Shown here in pieces: positions 10,272 through 18,599 of a stretch of 64,000 nt of DNA. Position 1 is the first letter of the stretch. Each line of letters begins with the position of its first letter. The position numbers and the translations under genes were made by a program. The notes under the pieces are model-generated. The model was not told the origin of the DNA, ran no database searches, and saw only the letters and a list, made by a program, of their open reading frames with translations. Source of the DNA: Streptomyces sp. NBC_01481 (lineage in GTDB: Bacteria; Actinomycetota; Actinomycetes; Streptomycetales; Streptomycetaceae); contig NZ_JAPEPT010000007.1 of NCBI RefSeq assembly GCF_026339995.1, forward strand, positions 186,001 through 250,000. Direction: 5' to 3'.

Positions 10272-11633
10272 CTAGAGCTTCGTCCAGGCCTCCGCGAGAA
10301 CGCTGCGCAGAATGCCTTCGATCTCGTCGAAGGTCTCCTGCGTGGAGATCAGCGGCGGCGCGAGCTGCACGACCGGGTCGCCACGGTCGTCGGCGCGGCA
10401 GTACAGGCCGGCGTCGTAGAGCGCCTTCGAGAGGAAGCCGTAGAGCACACGCTCGGTCTCCTCGTCGGTGAAGGTCTCCTTGGTGGTCTTGTCCTTCACC
10501 AGCTCGATGCCGTAGAAGAAGCCGTTTCCGCGGACGTCGCCGACGATCGGCAGGTCGTGCAGCTTCTGCAGCGTGGAGAGGAACGCGCCCTCGTTGTCGA
10601 GGACGTGCTGGTTGAGGCCTTCCTTCTCGAAGATGTCGAGGTTGGCCAGGCCCACCGCCGCGGAGACCGGGTGGCCGCCGAAGGTGTAGCCGTGCAGGAA
10701 GGTGTTGTCGCCCTTGTAGAACGGCTCGGCGAGGCGGTCGGAGATGATGCACGCGCCGATCGGGGAGTAGCCCGAGGTCATGCCCTTGGCGCAGGTGATC
10801 ATGTCCGGCACGTAGTCGAACTTGTCGCAGGCGAACATCGTGCCGAGGCGGCCGAAGGCGCAGATGACCTCGTCCGAGACGAGCAGCACGTCGTACTGGT
10901 CGCAGATCTCGCGGACCCGCTGGAAGTACCCGGGCGGCGGCGGGAAGCAGCCGCCGGCGTTCTGCACCGGCTCCAGGAACACGGCCGCGACCGTGTCCGC
11001 GCCCTCGAAGAGGATCTCTTGCTCGATCTGGTCGGCGGCCCAGCGGCCGAAGGCCTCGGGGTCGTCGCCGTAGATCGGAGCACGGTAGATGTTGGTGTTC
11101 GGCACCTTGTGCGCGCCGGGGACCAGCGGCTCGAAGGGGGCCTTGAGGGCGGGGAGGCCGGTGATGGACAGGGCGCCCTGCGGGGTGCCGTGGTAGGCGA
11201 CCGCACGCGAGATGACCTTGTACTTGGTCGGCTTGCCCGTGAGCTTGAAGTACTGCTTGGCCAGCTTCCAGGCGGTCTCGACCGCCTCACCGCCACCGGT
11301 GGTGAAGAAGACCTTGTTCAGGTCGCCCGGGGCGTGCTGCGCCAGCCGCTCGGCCAGCTCGATGGCCTTGGGGTGGGCGTAGGACCATACGGGGAAGAAA
11401 GCGAGCTCCTGAGCCTGCTTGTACGCGGTCTCGGCGAGCTCGTGACGGCCGTGGCCGGCGTTGACCACGAACAGGCCGGAGAGGCCGTCGAGGTAGCGCT
11501 TGCCCTTGTCGTCGTAGATGTAGGTGCCCTCGCCACGCACGATGGTGGGCACGGGCGCGTTCTCGTACGACGACATCCGGGTGAAGTGCATCCACAGGTG
11601 GTCGTACGCGGTCTTGGAGAGGTCCTTGCTCAC
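10272..11633 (-). CDS. Class III PLP aminotransferase (aspartate aminotransferase family; polyamine type)
   Basis: A 453-residue fold-type I class III transaminase. Visible features are FFTTGGGEAVETAWKLA (phosphate-binding), SDEVICAFGRLG with the PLP Asp, and ITCAKGMTSG with the Schiff-base Lys. It resembles diamine/omega-amino acid:pyruvate transaminases rather than GabT (a separate gabT is at 29.3 kb). Its GTG is two bases after the Lrp-type regulator stop, so the two are co-transcribed. The divergent aldehyde dehydrogenase would oxidise the aminoaldehyde it makes. A role in putrescine/cadaverine breakdown is inferred from context. Confidence 0.85.
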   Translation of the reverse strand: MSKDLSKTAYDHLWMHFTRMSSYENAPVPTIVRGEGTYIYDDKGKRYLDGLSGLFVVNAGHGRHELAETAYKQAQELAFFPVWSYAHPKAIELAERLAQHAPGDLNKVFFTTGGGEAVETAWKLAKQYFKLTGKPTKYKVISRAVAYHGTPQGALSITGLPALKAPFEPLVPGAHKVPNTNIYRAPIYGDDPEAFGRWAADQIEQEILFEGADTVAAVFLEPVQNAGGCFPPPPGYFQRVREICDQYDVLLVSDEVICAFGRLGTMFACDKFDYVPDMITCAKGMTSGYSPIGACIISDRLAEPFYKGDNTFLHGYTFGGHPVSAAVGLANLDIFEKEGLNQHVLDNEGAFLSTLQKLHDLPIVGDVRGNGFFYGIELVKDKTTKETFTDEETERVLYGFLSKALYDAGLYCRADDRGDPVVQLAPPLISTQETFDEIEGILRSVLAEAWTKL

Positions 11634-11635
11634 GG

Positions 11636-12142
11636 CTATCGGGTTCCCCACATATAGGTCTGCTTCTTGAGCTTGAGGTAGACGAAGCTCTCGGTGGAGC
11701 GCACGCCGGGGAGCGTACGGATCCGCTTGTTGATCACTTCGAGCATGTGGTCGTCGTCCTCGCAGACGATCTCCACCATGAGGTCGAAGGAGCCCGCGGT
11801 CAGAACCACGTACTCGCACTCGGCCATGGCGGTGAGCGCGTCGGCCACCGGGTCGAGGTCTCCCTCCACCTTGATGCCGACCATCGCCTGGCGTCGCAGG
11901 CCCACGGTGAGTGGGTCGGTGACGGCGACGATCTGCATCACGCCCTGATCGAGCAGCTTTTGGACGCGCTGGCGTACGGCAGCTTCGGAGAGGCCGACGG
12001 CCTTGCCGATAGCGGCGTACGGGCGGCGCCCGTCTTCCTGGAGCTGTTCGATGATCGCGAGGGAGACGGCGTCGATCGTCGGGGACGATCCGCTGCCGTT
12101 CCTGGAATCTGCGTTACGACTGGCCACGGGCTCACTTTGCAC
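11636..12142 (-). CDS. Lrp/AsnC-family transcriptional regulator
   Basis: About 168 residues: a winged helix-turn-helix (IEQLQEDGRRPYAAIGKAVGLSEAAVRQRVQKLLDQGVM), then a RAM ligand-binding domain (MVGIKVEGDLDPVADAL to LKLKKQTY). The start is GTG 12142 (VQSEPVASRN) or GTG 12127 (VASRN); neither has a strong ribosome-binding site. It is the first gene of a minus-strand pair with the aminotransferase and faces a divergent aldehyde dehydrogenase gene 165 bp away. It probably controls both in response to an amino acid or amine. Confidence 0.88.
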   Translation of the reverse strand: MQSEPVASRNADSRNGSGSSPTIDAVSLAIIEQLQEDGRRPYAAIGKAVGLSEAAVRQRVQKLLDQGVMQIVAVTDPLTVGLRRQAMVGIKVEGDLDPVADALTAMAECEYVVLTAGSFDLMVEIVCEDDDHMLEVINKRIRTLPGVRSTESFVYLKLKKQTYMWGTR

Positions 12143-12186
12143 TGGGACTCGTCTGTGCCGCAACCCCTGAGCGATGAAATTCGTTG

Positions 12187-12200
12187 TTCGAGAGGTCGAA
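12187..12200. promoter_or_regulatory. Candidate Lrp-type operator
   Basis: TTCGA-GAGG-TCGAA is a perfect inverted repeat in the shared promoter region of the regulator-aminotransferase pair and the divergent dehydrogenase. Position is suggestive; binding is inferred. Confidence 0.4.
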
Positions 12201-12307
12201 TCTAACTGAATCCGAAGTTGTGGAGGGTCGGGGCTGTCGAAAGCGTTACCCGAGAGATTAGGGTGGGTGTCTCACCCATCGGACATCTGACAGGAGGGGT
12301 GGCAACA

Positions 12308-13747
12308 GTGACCACCGAGCTGCGTCGTCTGCGCAACTACATCAACGGGGAGTTCCGGGACGCCGCCGACGGGCGGACCATCGAGGTCGTCAACCCGGCC
12401 ACGGGTGAGGCGTACGCCACGTCGCCGCTCTCCGGACAGGCCGACGTCGATGCCGCCATGGACGCTGCCGCGGCCGCCTTCCCCGCCTGGCGCGACACCA
12501 CGCCCGCCGAGCGCCAGAAGGTGCTGCTGAAGATCGCGGACGCCTTCGAGGAGCGGGCCGAGGACCTGATCGCCGCCGAGTCGGAGAACACGGGCAAGCC
12601 GCTGGGCCTGACCCGCAGCGAAGAGATCCCGCCGATGGTGGACCAGATCCGCTTCTTCGCGGGCGCGGCGCGGATGCTGGAGGGCCGCTCGGCCGGCGAG
12701 TACATGGAGGGCATGACCTCCATCGTCCGGCGTGAGCCGGTCGGCGTCTGCGCGCAGGTCGCGCCGTGGAACTACCCGATGATGATGGCCGTCTGGAAGT
12801 TCGCGCCCGCGCTGGCGGCGGGCAACGCGGTCGTCATCAAGCCCTCGGACACCACCCCCGCCTCAACCGTGCTGATCGCCGAGATCATCGGCGCGATCGT
12901 GCCGAAGGGTGTCTTCAACGTCCTGTGCGGCGACCGGGACACCGGCCGCGCGATGGTCGAGCACCCGATTCCGGCGATGGCGTCGATCACCGGTTCCGTA
13001 CGGGCGGGCATGCAGGTCGCCGAGTCGGCGGCCAAGGACGTCAAGCGCGTACACCTGGAGCTGGGCGGCAAGGCGCCGGTCGTCGTCTTCGAGGACACCG
13101 ACATCCCCAAGGCCGTCGAGGACATCGCGGTGGCGGGCTACTTCAACGCGGGCCAGGACTGTACGGCCGCGACGCGCGTGCTCGTGCACGAGTCGATCCA
13201 CGACGAGTTCGTCGCGGCGCTGGCCAAGGCGGCGACGGACACGAAGACGGGTGCGGCGGACGACGAGGACGTGCTCTACGGCCCGCTCAACAACGCCAAC
13301 CAGCTCAAGCAGGTCAGCGGCTTCATCGAGCGGCTCCCGGCACACGCCAAGGTCGAGGCCGGTGGCCACCAGGTCGGCGAGAAGGGCTACTTCTACGCCG
13401 CGACCGTCGTCTCCGGCCTCAAGCAGGACGACGAGATCATCCAGAAAGAGGTCTTCGGCCCGGTCATCACCGTTCAGTCCTTCCGGGACGAGGCGCAGGC
13501 CCTGGAGTGGGCGAACGGCGTCGAGTACGCCCTTGCCTCGTCCGTGTGGACCAAGGACCACGCGCGCGCGATGCGTATGTCCAAGAACCTCGACTTCGGC
13601 TGTGTGTGGATCAACACGCACATTCCGCTGGTCGCGGAGATGCCGCACGGTGGCTTCAAGAAGTCCGGTTACGGCAAGGACCTTTCGTCGTACGGCTTCG
13701 ACGACTACACGCGCATCAAGCACGTCATGACGTCGCTCGACGCGTAA
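12308..13747 (+). CDS. Gamma-aminobutyraldehyde (betaine-aldehyde-type) dehydrogenase
   Basis: NAD(P)-dependent aldehyde dehydrogenase of 479 residues. Cofactor and active-site elements are visible: APWNYPMMMAVWK, ITGSVRAG, the general base in LELGGKAP, and the nucleophile in NAGQDCTAATR. The best functional guess is oxidation of 4-aminobutyraldehyde to GABA, based on similarity to PatD/PuuC-type enzymes and on the divergent diamine-type aminotransferase and Lrp regulator. The GTG start follows CAGGAGGGG (12291-12299); another GTG at 12299 is too close to it. Confidence 0.85.
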   Translation: MTTELRRLRNYINGEFRDAADGRTIEVVNPATGEAYATSPLSGQADVDAAMDAAAAAFPAWRDTTPAERQKVLLKIADAFEERAEDLIAAESENTGKPLGLTRSEEIPPMVDQIRFFAGAARMLEGRSAGEYMEGMTSIVRREPVGVCAQVAPWNYPMMMAVWKFAPALAAGNAVVIKPSDTTPASTVLIAEIIGAIVPKGVFNVLCGDRDTGRAMVEHPIPAMASITGSVRAGMQVAESAAKDVKRVHLELGGKAPVVVFEDTDIPKAVEDIAVAGYFNAGQDCTAATRVLVHESIHDEFVAALAKAATDTKTGAADDEDVLYGPLNNANQLKQVSGFIERLPAHAKVEAGGHQVGEKGYFYAATVVSGLKQDDEIIQKEVFGPVITVQSFRDEAQALEWANGVEYALASSVWTKDHARAMRMSKNLDFGCVWINTHIPLVAEMPHGGFKKSGYGKDLSSYGFDDYTRIKHVMTSLDA

Positions 13748-13790
13748 GCCTTGTTGACGGGGCGCGGGGACTGTTTCCCGCGCCCCGTTC

Positions 13791-14366
13791 TCATGCCGTC
13801 TGTGCCACGGGCGTGCGGTGCAACGCCAGCAGCAGGCACCAGATCTGGGCCGCCATCAGCTCCGGCGTCGCCTCGATCGCCCCGTGCAGCCAGTCCGCCA
13901 GGACGCCCGCGAAGGTCGCCGCCACCGCCGAGGCGATCAGGGGCGCGGACGGCGCTCCGGCCAGCTCGCGCTCCCTGCGGCTGCGCTCGCGCAGTTCGCG
14001 GTGGAGCAGATCGCCCAGGGGGCCGCTGCCGCCCTCGTGGAGCAGCGTGCGGTAGAGCGCGGCGTGCGGGGCAAGGTCCCGGAAGAAGTCCGTCAGGGCC
14101 GGCGGGGGAGCGGCCGGATCCGGGGTACCTCGCCAGGCGTGAAGGGCGTCCACCGCGTCCCGTACGACCTCGGCGCAGGCGTCGACCGCCAGGGCGTCGA
14201 GGTCCGGGTAGTGCAGGTAGAACGTGGCCCGGCCCAGGCCCGCCCTGCGGACCAGCGCCGCGACGCGGACCTCCGCGAGCGGACGCTCGGCGCACTCCTC
14301 CAGTAGAGCCTCGCGCAGCCTGGCCCGGGTACGTTCGGCGCGCGGGTCTCCCGCGGGGGCGCTCAT
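13791..14366 (-). CDS. TetR-family transcriptional regulator
   Basis: A 191-residue repressor with an N-terminal TetR helix-turn-helix (RTRARLREALLEECAERPLAEVRVAALVRRAGLGRATFYLHYPDLDAL) and a variable C-terminal ligand domain. Its ATG overlaps the DUF1304 gene stop (ATGA), so the two are translated together. Two palindromes upstream of the pair (14743-14777) are obvious operator candidates, which suggests autorepression. The ligand is unknown. Confidence 0.9.
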   Translation of the reverse strand: MSAPAGDPRAERTRARLREALLEECAERPLAEVRVAALVRRAGLGRATFYLHYPDLDALAVDACAEVVRDAVDALHAWRGTPDPAAPPPALTDFFRDLAPHAALYRTLLHEGGSGPLGDLLHRELRERSRRERELAGAPSAPLIASAVAATFAGVLADWLHGAIEATPELMAAQIWCLLLALHRTPVAQTA

Positions 14367-14725
14367 CCCGCCACCAGCACGGCCGCCAGCGCGAGCGCGC
14401 CGGGCAGCGCCTGCGCCACCAGGATGCGCCGGTTCGCGGTGAAGCCGCCGTACAGGCCCGCGACGAGCACACAGCTGAGGAAGAAGACCTGGACGCGGTA
14501 TCCCGTCGGGTCGGCGGCTATCAGGCCCCAGATCAGGCCCGCGGCGAGAAAGCCGTTGTAGAGCCCCTGGTTCGCGGCGAGCGGGGCGGTCGCGCGGGCC
14601 ATTTCCGCGTCGAAGCCGGAGAGCTCGCGGCCGGGCCTGCGCTCCCAGAGGAACATCTCCAGAACCAGGATGTAGATGTGCAGCGCGGCCACCAGGCCGA
14701 CCAGGACGTTTGCCGTTGTGTTCAT
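14363..14725 (-). CDS. DUF1304 family membrane protein
   Basis: A 120-residue protein with four predicted membrane helices. It carries the DUF1304 hallmarks: a helix starting HIYILVLEMFLW and the ANQGLYNGFLAAGLIWG segment. Family function is not established. It is the first gene of a two-gene operon with TetR. The leader contains two tandem palindromes overlapping a TATACT -10-like element, so it is probably the regulated target, perhaps induced by a membrane-active compound. Confidence 0.88.
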   Translation of the reverse strand: MNTTANVLVGLVAALHIYILVLEMFLWERRPGRELSGFDAEMARATAPLAANQGLYNGFLAAGLIWGLIAADPTGYRVQVFFLSCVLVAGLYGGFTANRRILVAQALPGALALAAVLVAG

Positions 14726-14742
14726 CGCGGATCCTCAGTTCA

Positions 14743-14777
14743 TGGACAGATGTCCAGTAAGTATAGACACATGTCCA
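14743..14777. promoter_or_regulatory. Two tandem TetR operator candidates and -10 element
   Basis: TGGACA-GA-TGTCCA (14743-14756) and TAGACA-CA-TGTCCA (14764-14777, one mismatch) are 21 bp apart, two helical turns. A minus-strand TATACT (14765-14760) lies between them, so a bound repressor would cover the promoter of the DUF1304-TetR operon. Confidence 0.65.
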
Positions 14778-14881
14778 TGACGGTGGGGTGTCGGGCGGGT
14801 TCCGCACGGATCGACGCAGCGTTCGGGCACCGTTCGCGAAGGGGTGGAACTCCATCGTCGGGCTGTAGCAGACTCGCGATC

Positions 14882-15418
14882 ATGAGCGAGGATCACGTGA
14901 ACTCCGCTGTCACCTACGGGCTGTTCGCGGCCTGGCTGCTGCACGACGCCGAAGAGTTGGCCACGGGGCCGCGCTGGATACGGGAGAACGTCCCTGTGCT
15001 GCGCAAACGCTTCCCCGGCGTGCCCGAGAGGCTCTGGCGCTCGATGGAGTCGGTCGACGAACGCGAATTCGCCGTCGCCGTCGGGGTGATGGGTGCGATC
15101 GTCGCGTCCGCCGCAGTCGCGGGCCGGCACTCCGGCGGCCGGTCCGGCTTCTATCAGGCCGTGCTGAACGGCTTCGGCCTCCACAGCCTCGTCCATCTCG
15201 CCCAGGCCGCGGCGGTACGCGGCTACACCCCGGGCTCGGCGACCTCGCCGCTGCTCGTGGTCCCGTTCGCGCTCTGGGCGCGCGGCCGACTGCGACGCGG
15301 GGGAGTGCTCCGCCCTGCACGGGCCCGTGACGCGGCAACAGGCCTGGTACTGGCCGCAGGTGCCACGGTCGTCTCGCACGCGATCGCGCGCCGGATCACG
15401 GGGACCCCCCGCTTTTGA
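14882..15418 (+). CDS. HXXEE domain-containing membrane protein
   Basis: A 178-residue protein with the HXXEE signature as HDAEE (in AAWLLHDAEELATGPRW), near residue 20, and several hydrophobic segments (VGVMGAIVASAAVAG, ATGLVLAAGATVVSHAI). A second conserved-looking histidine patch is GLHSLVHLAQA. HXXEE proteins have no proven function; the acidic/histidine motif inside membrane helices hints at metal binding. Monocistronic, with its own short leader. The gene starts at ATG 14882, divergent from the DUF1304-TetR pair. Confidence 0.78.
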   Translation: MSEDHVNSAVTYGLFAAWLLHDAEELATGPRWIRENVPVLRKRFPGVPERLWRSMESVDEREFAVAVGVMGAIVASAAVAGRHSGGRSGFYQAVLNGFGLHSLVHLAQAAAVRGYTPGSATSPLLVVPFALWARGRLRRGGVLRPARARDAATGLVLAAGATVVSHAIARRITGTPRF

Positions 15419-15448
15419 ACGCGTTCACAACGGGCGTACGCTGCGGTC

Positions 15449-15979
15449 ATGAGCGAGCGAGCCCTGTTGCGGCGCATACGCGTGTGGTTGATCGTCTTCA
15501 TCGTCTGCCTGGTGCTGAGCGGGCTGACGGCCTTCCCCCTGGTGCACGAACTGCACTGGCTGGAAGACCTGTTGAACTCGCTGGGGACCGGCGGGCCATT
15601 CCCGGCGCTGATGGAGTGGATCGAGCGGGTACGGGCCGGGCTGGACGCCACCGACGAGAAGTACCCCTTCGTGCTGTACGGAACGGACTGGCTCGCCTTC
15701 GCCCACCTCGTGATCGCGGTCGCCTTCTACGGCCCGTACCGCGATCCCGTACGGAACATCTGGGTCGTCGAGTTCGGGATGATCGCCTGCGCCGGGATCA
15801 TCCCGCTCGCCCTGATCTGCGGTCCGATCCGCGGGATCCCCGTCTGGTGGTCGGTCGTCGACATGTCGTTCGGGGTGTTCGGAGTGATCCCGCTGTACGT
15901 CCTGCGCCGGAAGATCAAGCAGCTGGAGGCCTTGACGGGACAGGCGGCCGGTCCCGAACCGGCCGCCGTCGCGGCCTAG
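15449..15979 (+). CDS. Hypothetical membrane protein
   Basis: A 176-residue protein that I do not recognise. It has an N-terminal membrane helix (VWLIVFIVCLVLSGLTAFPLV), an extracellular-looking stretch (HELHWLEDLLNSLGTGGPF), and three more helices (LAFAHLVIAVAFYG, VEFGMIACAGIIPLALICG, MSFGVFGVIPLYVLR). A basic/acidic cytoplasmic tail follows. The start ATG is 30 bp after the HXXEE gene, past a perfect palindrome GAACGCGTTC (15417-15426). Possibly co-transcribed with that gene. Confidence 0.75.
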   Translation: MSERALLRRIRVWLIVFIVCLVLSGLTAFPLVHELHWLEDLLNSLGTGGPFPALMEWIERVRAGLDATDEKYPFVLYGTDWLAFAHLVIAVAFYGPYRDPVRNIWVVEFGMIACAGIIPLALICGPIRGIPVWWSVVDMSFGVFGVIPLYVLRRKIKQLEALTGQAAGPEPAAVAA

Positions 15980-15997
15980 TTCAGGCCTGGTTCAGGC

Positions 15998-16699
15998 CTA
16001 CGAGTTCGGCCGCGGGGTGACAACACCGTGCAGCGCGTCGACACGGTTGGTGGTGATCGAGTCGACGCCGTACCGGACCAGCCGTCGCATGCTGCGCCGG
16101 GTGTCCGCCACCCAGGCCGAGACGAGCATGCCGTCCCGGTGGATACGGTCCGTCAGCTCCTGGCCGAGCAGGCTGAACCGGTAGTTGAGCCAGCGCGGCC
16201 CCACGGCGGCAAGCAGCGCGGGCCGCGGCGGGGCCAGGGACGTCCACGTCATCGCGATCTCGGCCGACGGGTCGGCCGCGCGCACCGTGAGCATGGTGAC
16301 CGGGCCCGCGCAGTAGTACACCCGCTCGCCCGCGCCGCACTCGCGGACCGTGCCCACCACGGTCCGCACCGACTCCTTCGAGGCGCCGGGCAGATCGATC
16401 ATCACGCGGTGCGATCCGAGGGCGTTCAGAGCCTCGCTCAACGTGGGCACCCCGCCGCCGGTGAGCTCGTGCAGCTCGTCCCGGGTGAGTCCGGCGAGGG
16501 GCCGGTCGTGGCCCCACAGCCGTTTCAGCGAGTCGTCGTGCAGCAGCACCGGCACGTCGTCACGGGTGAGGCGTACGTCGATCTCCACCGCGTCCGCGCC
16601 CTGTTCGAGGGCGGAGCGGAGCGAGGGAAGGGTGTTCTCACGGACGCGGTACGGATCGCCGCGATGGCCGACAACACTGACTCTGCGCATGGGGCCCAT
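15998..16699 (-). CDS. Glycerophosphodiester phosphodiesterase
   Basis: A 233-residue TIM-barrel enzyme that hydrolyses glycerophosphodiesters to sn-glycerol 3-phosphate and an alcohol. The catalytic motifs are present: GHRGDP near the N-terminus, RENTLPSLRSALEQGADAVEIDVRLTRDDVPVLLHD with the metal-binding Glu/Asp pair, and the late VDSITTNRVD. No signal peptide, so cytoplasmic. It begins 12 bp after the adenosine-deaminase-family gene and may share its transcript. The start could also be the ATG three codons later (MRRVSV). Confidence 0.88.
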   Translation of the reverse strand: MGPMRRVSVVGHRGDPYRVRENTLPSLRSALEQGADAVEIDVRLTRDDVPVLLHDDSLKRLWGHDRPLAGLTRDELHELTGGGVPTLSEALNALGSHRVMIDLPGASKESVRTVVGTVRECGAGERVYYCAGPVTMLTVRAADPSAEIAMTWTSLAPPRPALLAAVGPRWLNYRFSLLGQELTDRIHRDGMLVSAWVADTRRSMRRLVRYGVDSITTNRVDALHGVVTPRPNS

Positions 16700-16711
16700 T
16701 GTCGGGTTCGC

Positions 16712-17737
16712 TCAGCGCGCGAGCCAGGCAGCGGTGTAGGTGTCGATCTCGGCCGCGATGCGCGCCTTGCCCGCCGGGTCGAGGAAGGACGCGTCCAAGG
16801 CGTTCTTGGCGAGGCCGGCGAGTCCGCGCTCGTCCAGTTCCAGCAGCCGGGCGGCGACCGCGTACTCGTTGTTCAGGTCGGTGCCGAACATCGGCGGGTC
16901 GTCGCTGTTGATCGTCACCAGCACTCCGGCGGCGACCATCTCCTTGATGGGGTGCTGGTCGAGGTCGGCGACCGCGCGGGTGGCGATGTTCGAGGTCGGG
17001 CAGACCTCCAGCGCGATCCGGTGCTCCGCGAGATGGGCGAGCAGCTTCGGGTCCTGCGTTGCGCTGGTGCCGTGGCCGATGCGCTCGGCGCGCAGGTCGT
17101 TCAGCGCGTCCCAGATGGTCCCCGGTCCCGTCGTCTCCCCGGCGTGCGGCACGGAGTGCAGTCCCGCCGCGATCGCACGGTCGAAGTACGGCTTGAACTG
17201 CGGGCGCGGTACACCGATCTCCGGGCCGCCGAGTCCGAAGGAGACCAGGCCCTCGGGGTGCAGGTCCACAGCGAGTCGTGCGGTCTCCTCGGCCGCTTCG
17301 AGCCCGGCCTCGCCGGGGATGTCGAAGCACCAGCGCAGTACGACACCGAGCTCGGCCTCGGCCGCCCGGCGGGCGTCCTCGATCGCCGCCATGAAGGCCT
17401 TCTCGTCGATGCCGCGGCGGGTCGAGCTGAAGGGCGTGATGGTCAGCTCGGCGTAGCGGATGTTCTGGCGAGCCATGTCACGGGCCACCTCGAAGGTCAG
17501 CAGCCGTACGTCCTCGGGGGTGCGGATCAGGTCCACGACCGAGAGATAGACCTCGATGAAGTGCGCGAAGTCGGTGAACGTGAAGTAGTCCGCGAGCGCC
17601 TCGGGGTCGGTGGGGACCTTCGAGTCGGGGTGGCGGGCGGCCAGTTCGGCGACGATGCGCGGCGAAGCCGAGCCGACGTGGTGCACATGCAGTTCGGCCT
17701 TGGGGAGCCCCGCGATGAAGGGGTGCAGATCGGTCAT
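16712..17737 (-). CDS. Adenosine deaminase-family enzyme, probably aminodeoxyfutalosine deaminase
   Basis: A 341-residue metal-dependent deaminase. Zinc and catalytic motifs are seen: KAELHVHHVGS (family usually HVHLEG), SFGLGGPE, PHAGE with the proton-shuttle Glu, ERIGHGT, and TINSDDPPMF with the zinc Asp. From memory, the closely similar S. coelicolor protein was shown to deaminate 6-amino-6-deoxyfutalosine in the futalosine route to menaquinone. The altered HHVG loop at the substrate pocket is consistent with a non-adenosine substrate. Plain adenosine deaminase remains possible. The gene lies upstream of the glycerophosphodiesterase gene. Confidence 0.85.
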   Translation of the reverse strand: MTDLHPFIAGLPKAELHVHHVGSASPRIVAELAARHPDSKVPTDPEALADYFTFTDFAHFIEVYLSVVDLIRTPEDVRLLTFEVARDMARQNIRYAELTITPFSSTRRGIDEKAFMAAIEDARRAAEAELGVVLRWCFDIPGEAGLEAAEETARLAVDLHPEGLVSFGLGGPEIGVPRPQFKPYFDRAIAAGLHSVPHAGETTGPGTIWDALNDLRAERIGHGTSATQDPKLLAHLAEHRIALEVCPTSNIATRAVADLDQHPIKEMVAAGVLVTINSDDPPMFGTDLNNEYAVAARLLELDERGLAGLAKNALDASFLDPAGKARIAAEIDTYTAAWLAR

Positions 17738-17849
17738 CGGGGTCCTCCGTGTTCAATGCGCCGCTCGGGTCAGGGATCATCGTAGGGTGCCCGGCCGGGG
17801 ACAGGGTGAGGGGCCGTAGCATGACGGCGAACCACGATGGGGGAGAACA

Positions 17850-18554
17850 ATGTCAGACAACCAGGCCCAGCCGACGGGCGGGTCCGAGCCCCGCGACCGC
17901 GATCCGTGGGCTCCGCCGGAGAGCGGTTCGGCACAGAACAGGGTGCCGCTGGACAAGCCCGCCGCCCAGCGCCCGCCGACGTCGCCGGTGCACGACCAGC
18001 CGACCGTCACGTCGATGCCGGGTGCCGGTCCGGTTCCCGACGCGGGTACCGTGCCGCCGCCCCCGATAGCCCCGGGCGGACCTGCTCAGCCCGTCGCGGG
18101 TCCCTACGGCTACCCCGCAGCCCCGAGCCTCCCGCAGCCCGGTGTCGGTACCGGTGATCTGTACGGCGGCTACCCCGGATACCCGGGCTACCAGAGCTAC
18201 AGCCAGCCGGGCTGGCAGGCCCAGCCGGCGAACGGCATGGGCATCACCGCGATGGTGCTCGGCATCCTGTCGATCTGCCTGTTCTGTCTGTACGGAGTCG
18301 TGTCGATCGTCCTCGGCGTGCTCGGCCTGATCTTCGGCATCCTGGGCCGCAAGCGCGCCCAGCGCGGCGAGGCGACCAACGGCGGCATGGCGCTCGCGGG
18401 CATCATCACCGGCTCCATCGGCATCGTGCTCGGCCTGGTCGTCGTGGGCCTGATGATCTGGGGCATCACCAAGGCGGTCAACGACGAGCGGAACAGGGAC
18501 GACCGCTACGGCGACTACTCGAACACGCTCGTGCTCCAGGACGTGGCCCGCTAA
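17850..18554 (+). CDS. DUF4190 domain-containing membrane protein
   Basis: A 234-residue protein. The first 125 residues are low-complexity, rich in Pro, Gly, Gln and Tyr (GGYPGYPGYQSYSQPGWQ). They are followed by a DUF4190 domain with two membrane helices (MGITAMVLGILSICLFCLYG and MALAGIITGSIGIVLGLVVVG) separated by the basic loop GRKRAQRGEATNGG. A charged tail ends the protein. DUF4190 has no fixed function; such proteins are abundant in streptomycetes. Start ATG follows GGGGGAG at 17838-17844. A MITE-end remnant starts directly after the stop. Confidence 0.82.
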   Translation: MSDNQAQPTGGSEPRDRDPWAPPESGSAQNRVPLDKPAAQRPPTSPVHDQPTVTSMPGAGPVPDAGTVPPPPIAPGGPAQPVAGPYGYPAAPSLPQPGVGTGDLYGGYPGYPGYQSYSQPGWQAQPANGMGITAMVLGILSICLFCLYGVVSIVLGVLGLIFGILGRKRAQRGEATNGGMALAGIITGSIGIVLGLVVVGLMIWGITKAVNDERNRDDRYGDYSNTLVLQDVAR

Positions 18555-18594
18555 GCCCTGTCCGGCCGATCTTGCCGGGGCGGAGCCCCGGTCA
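18555..18594. repeat. Remnant end of MITE-like element with hairpin
   Basis: Positions 18555-18579 match, in reverse complement, the right end of the element at 39890-40051 (GCCCTGTCCGGCCGATC followed by TTGCCGG). The rest of the element is absent; instead CCGGGGC-GGA-GCCCCGG forms a short hairpin that could terminate transcription of the DUF4190 gene. Confidence 0.6.
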
Positions 18595-18599
18595 CCCCG

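Noticed and set aside
16028..17785. A 585-residue plus-strand frame opposite the glycerophosphodiesterase and deaminase genes
   Set aside because: Both minus-strand genes have complete catalytic motifs; the plus frame has none and is Arg/Gly/Val-rich shadow.
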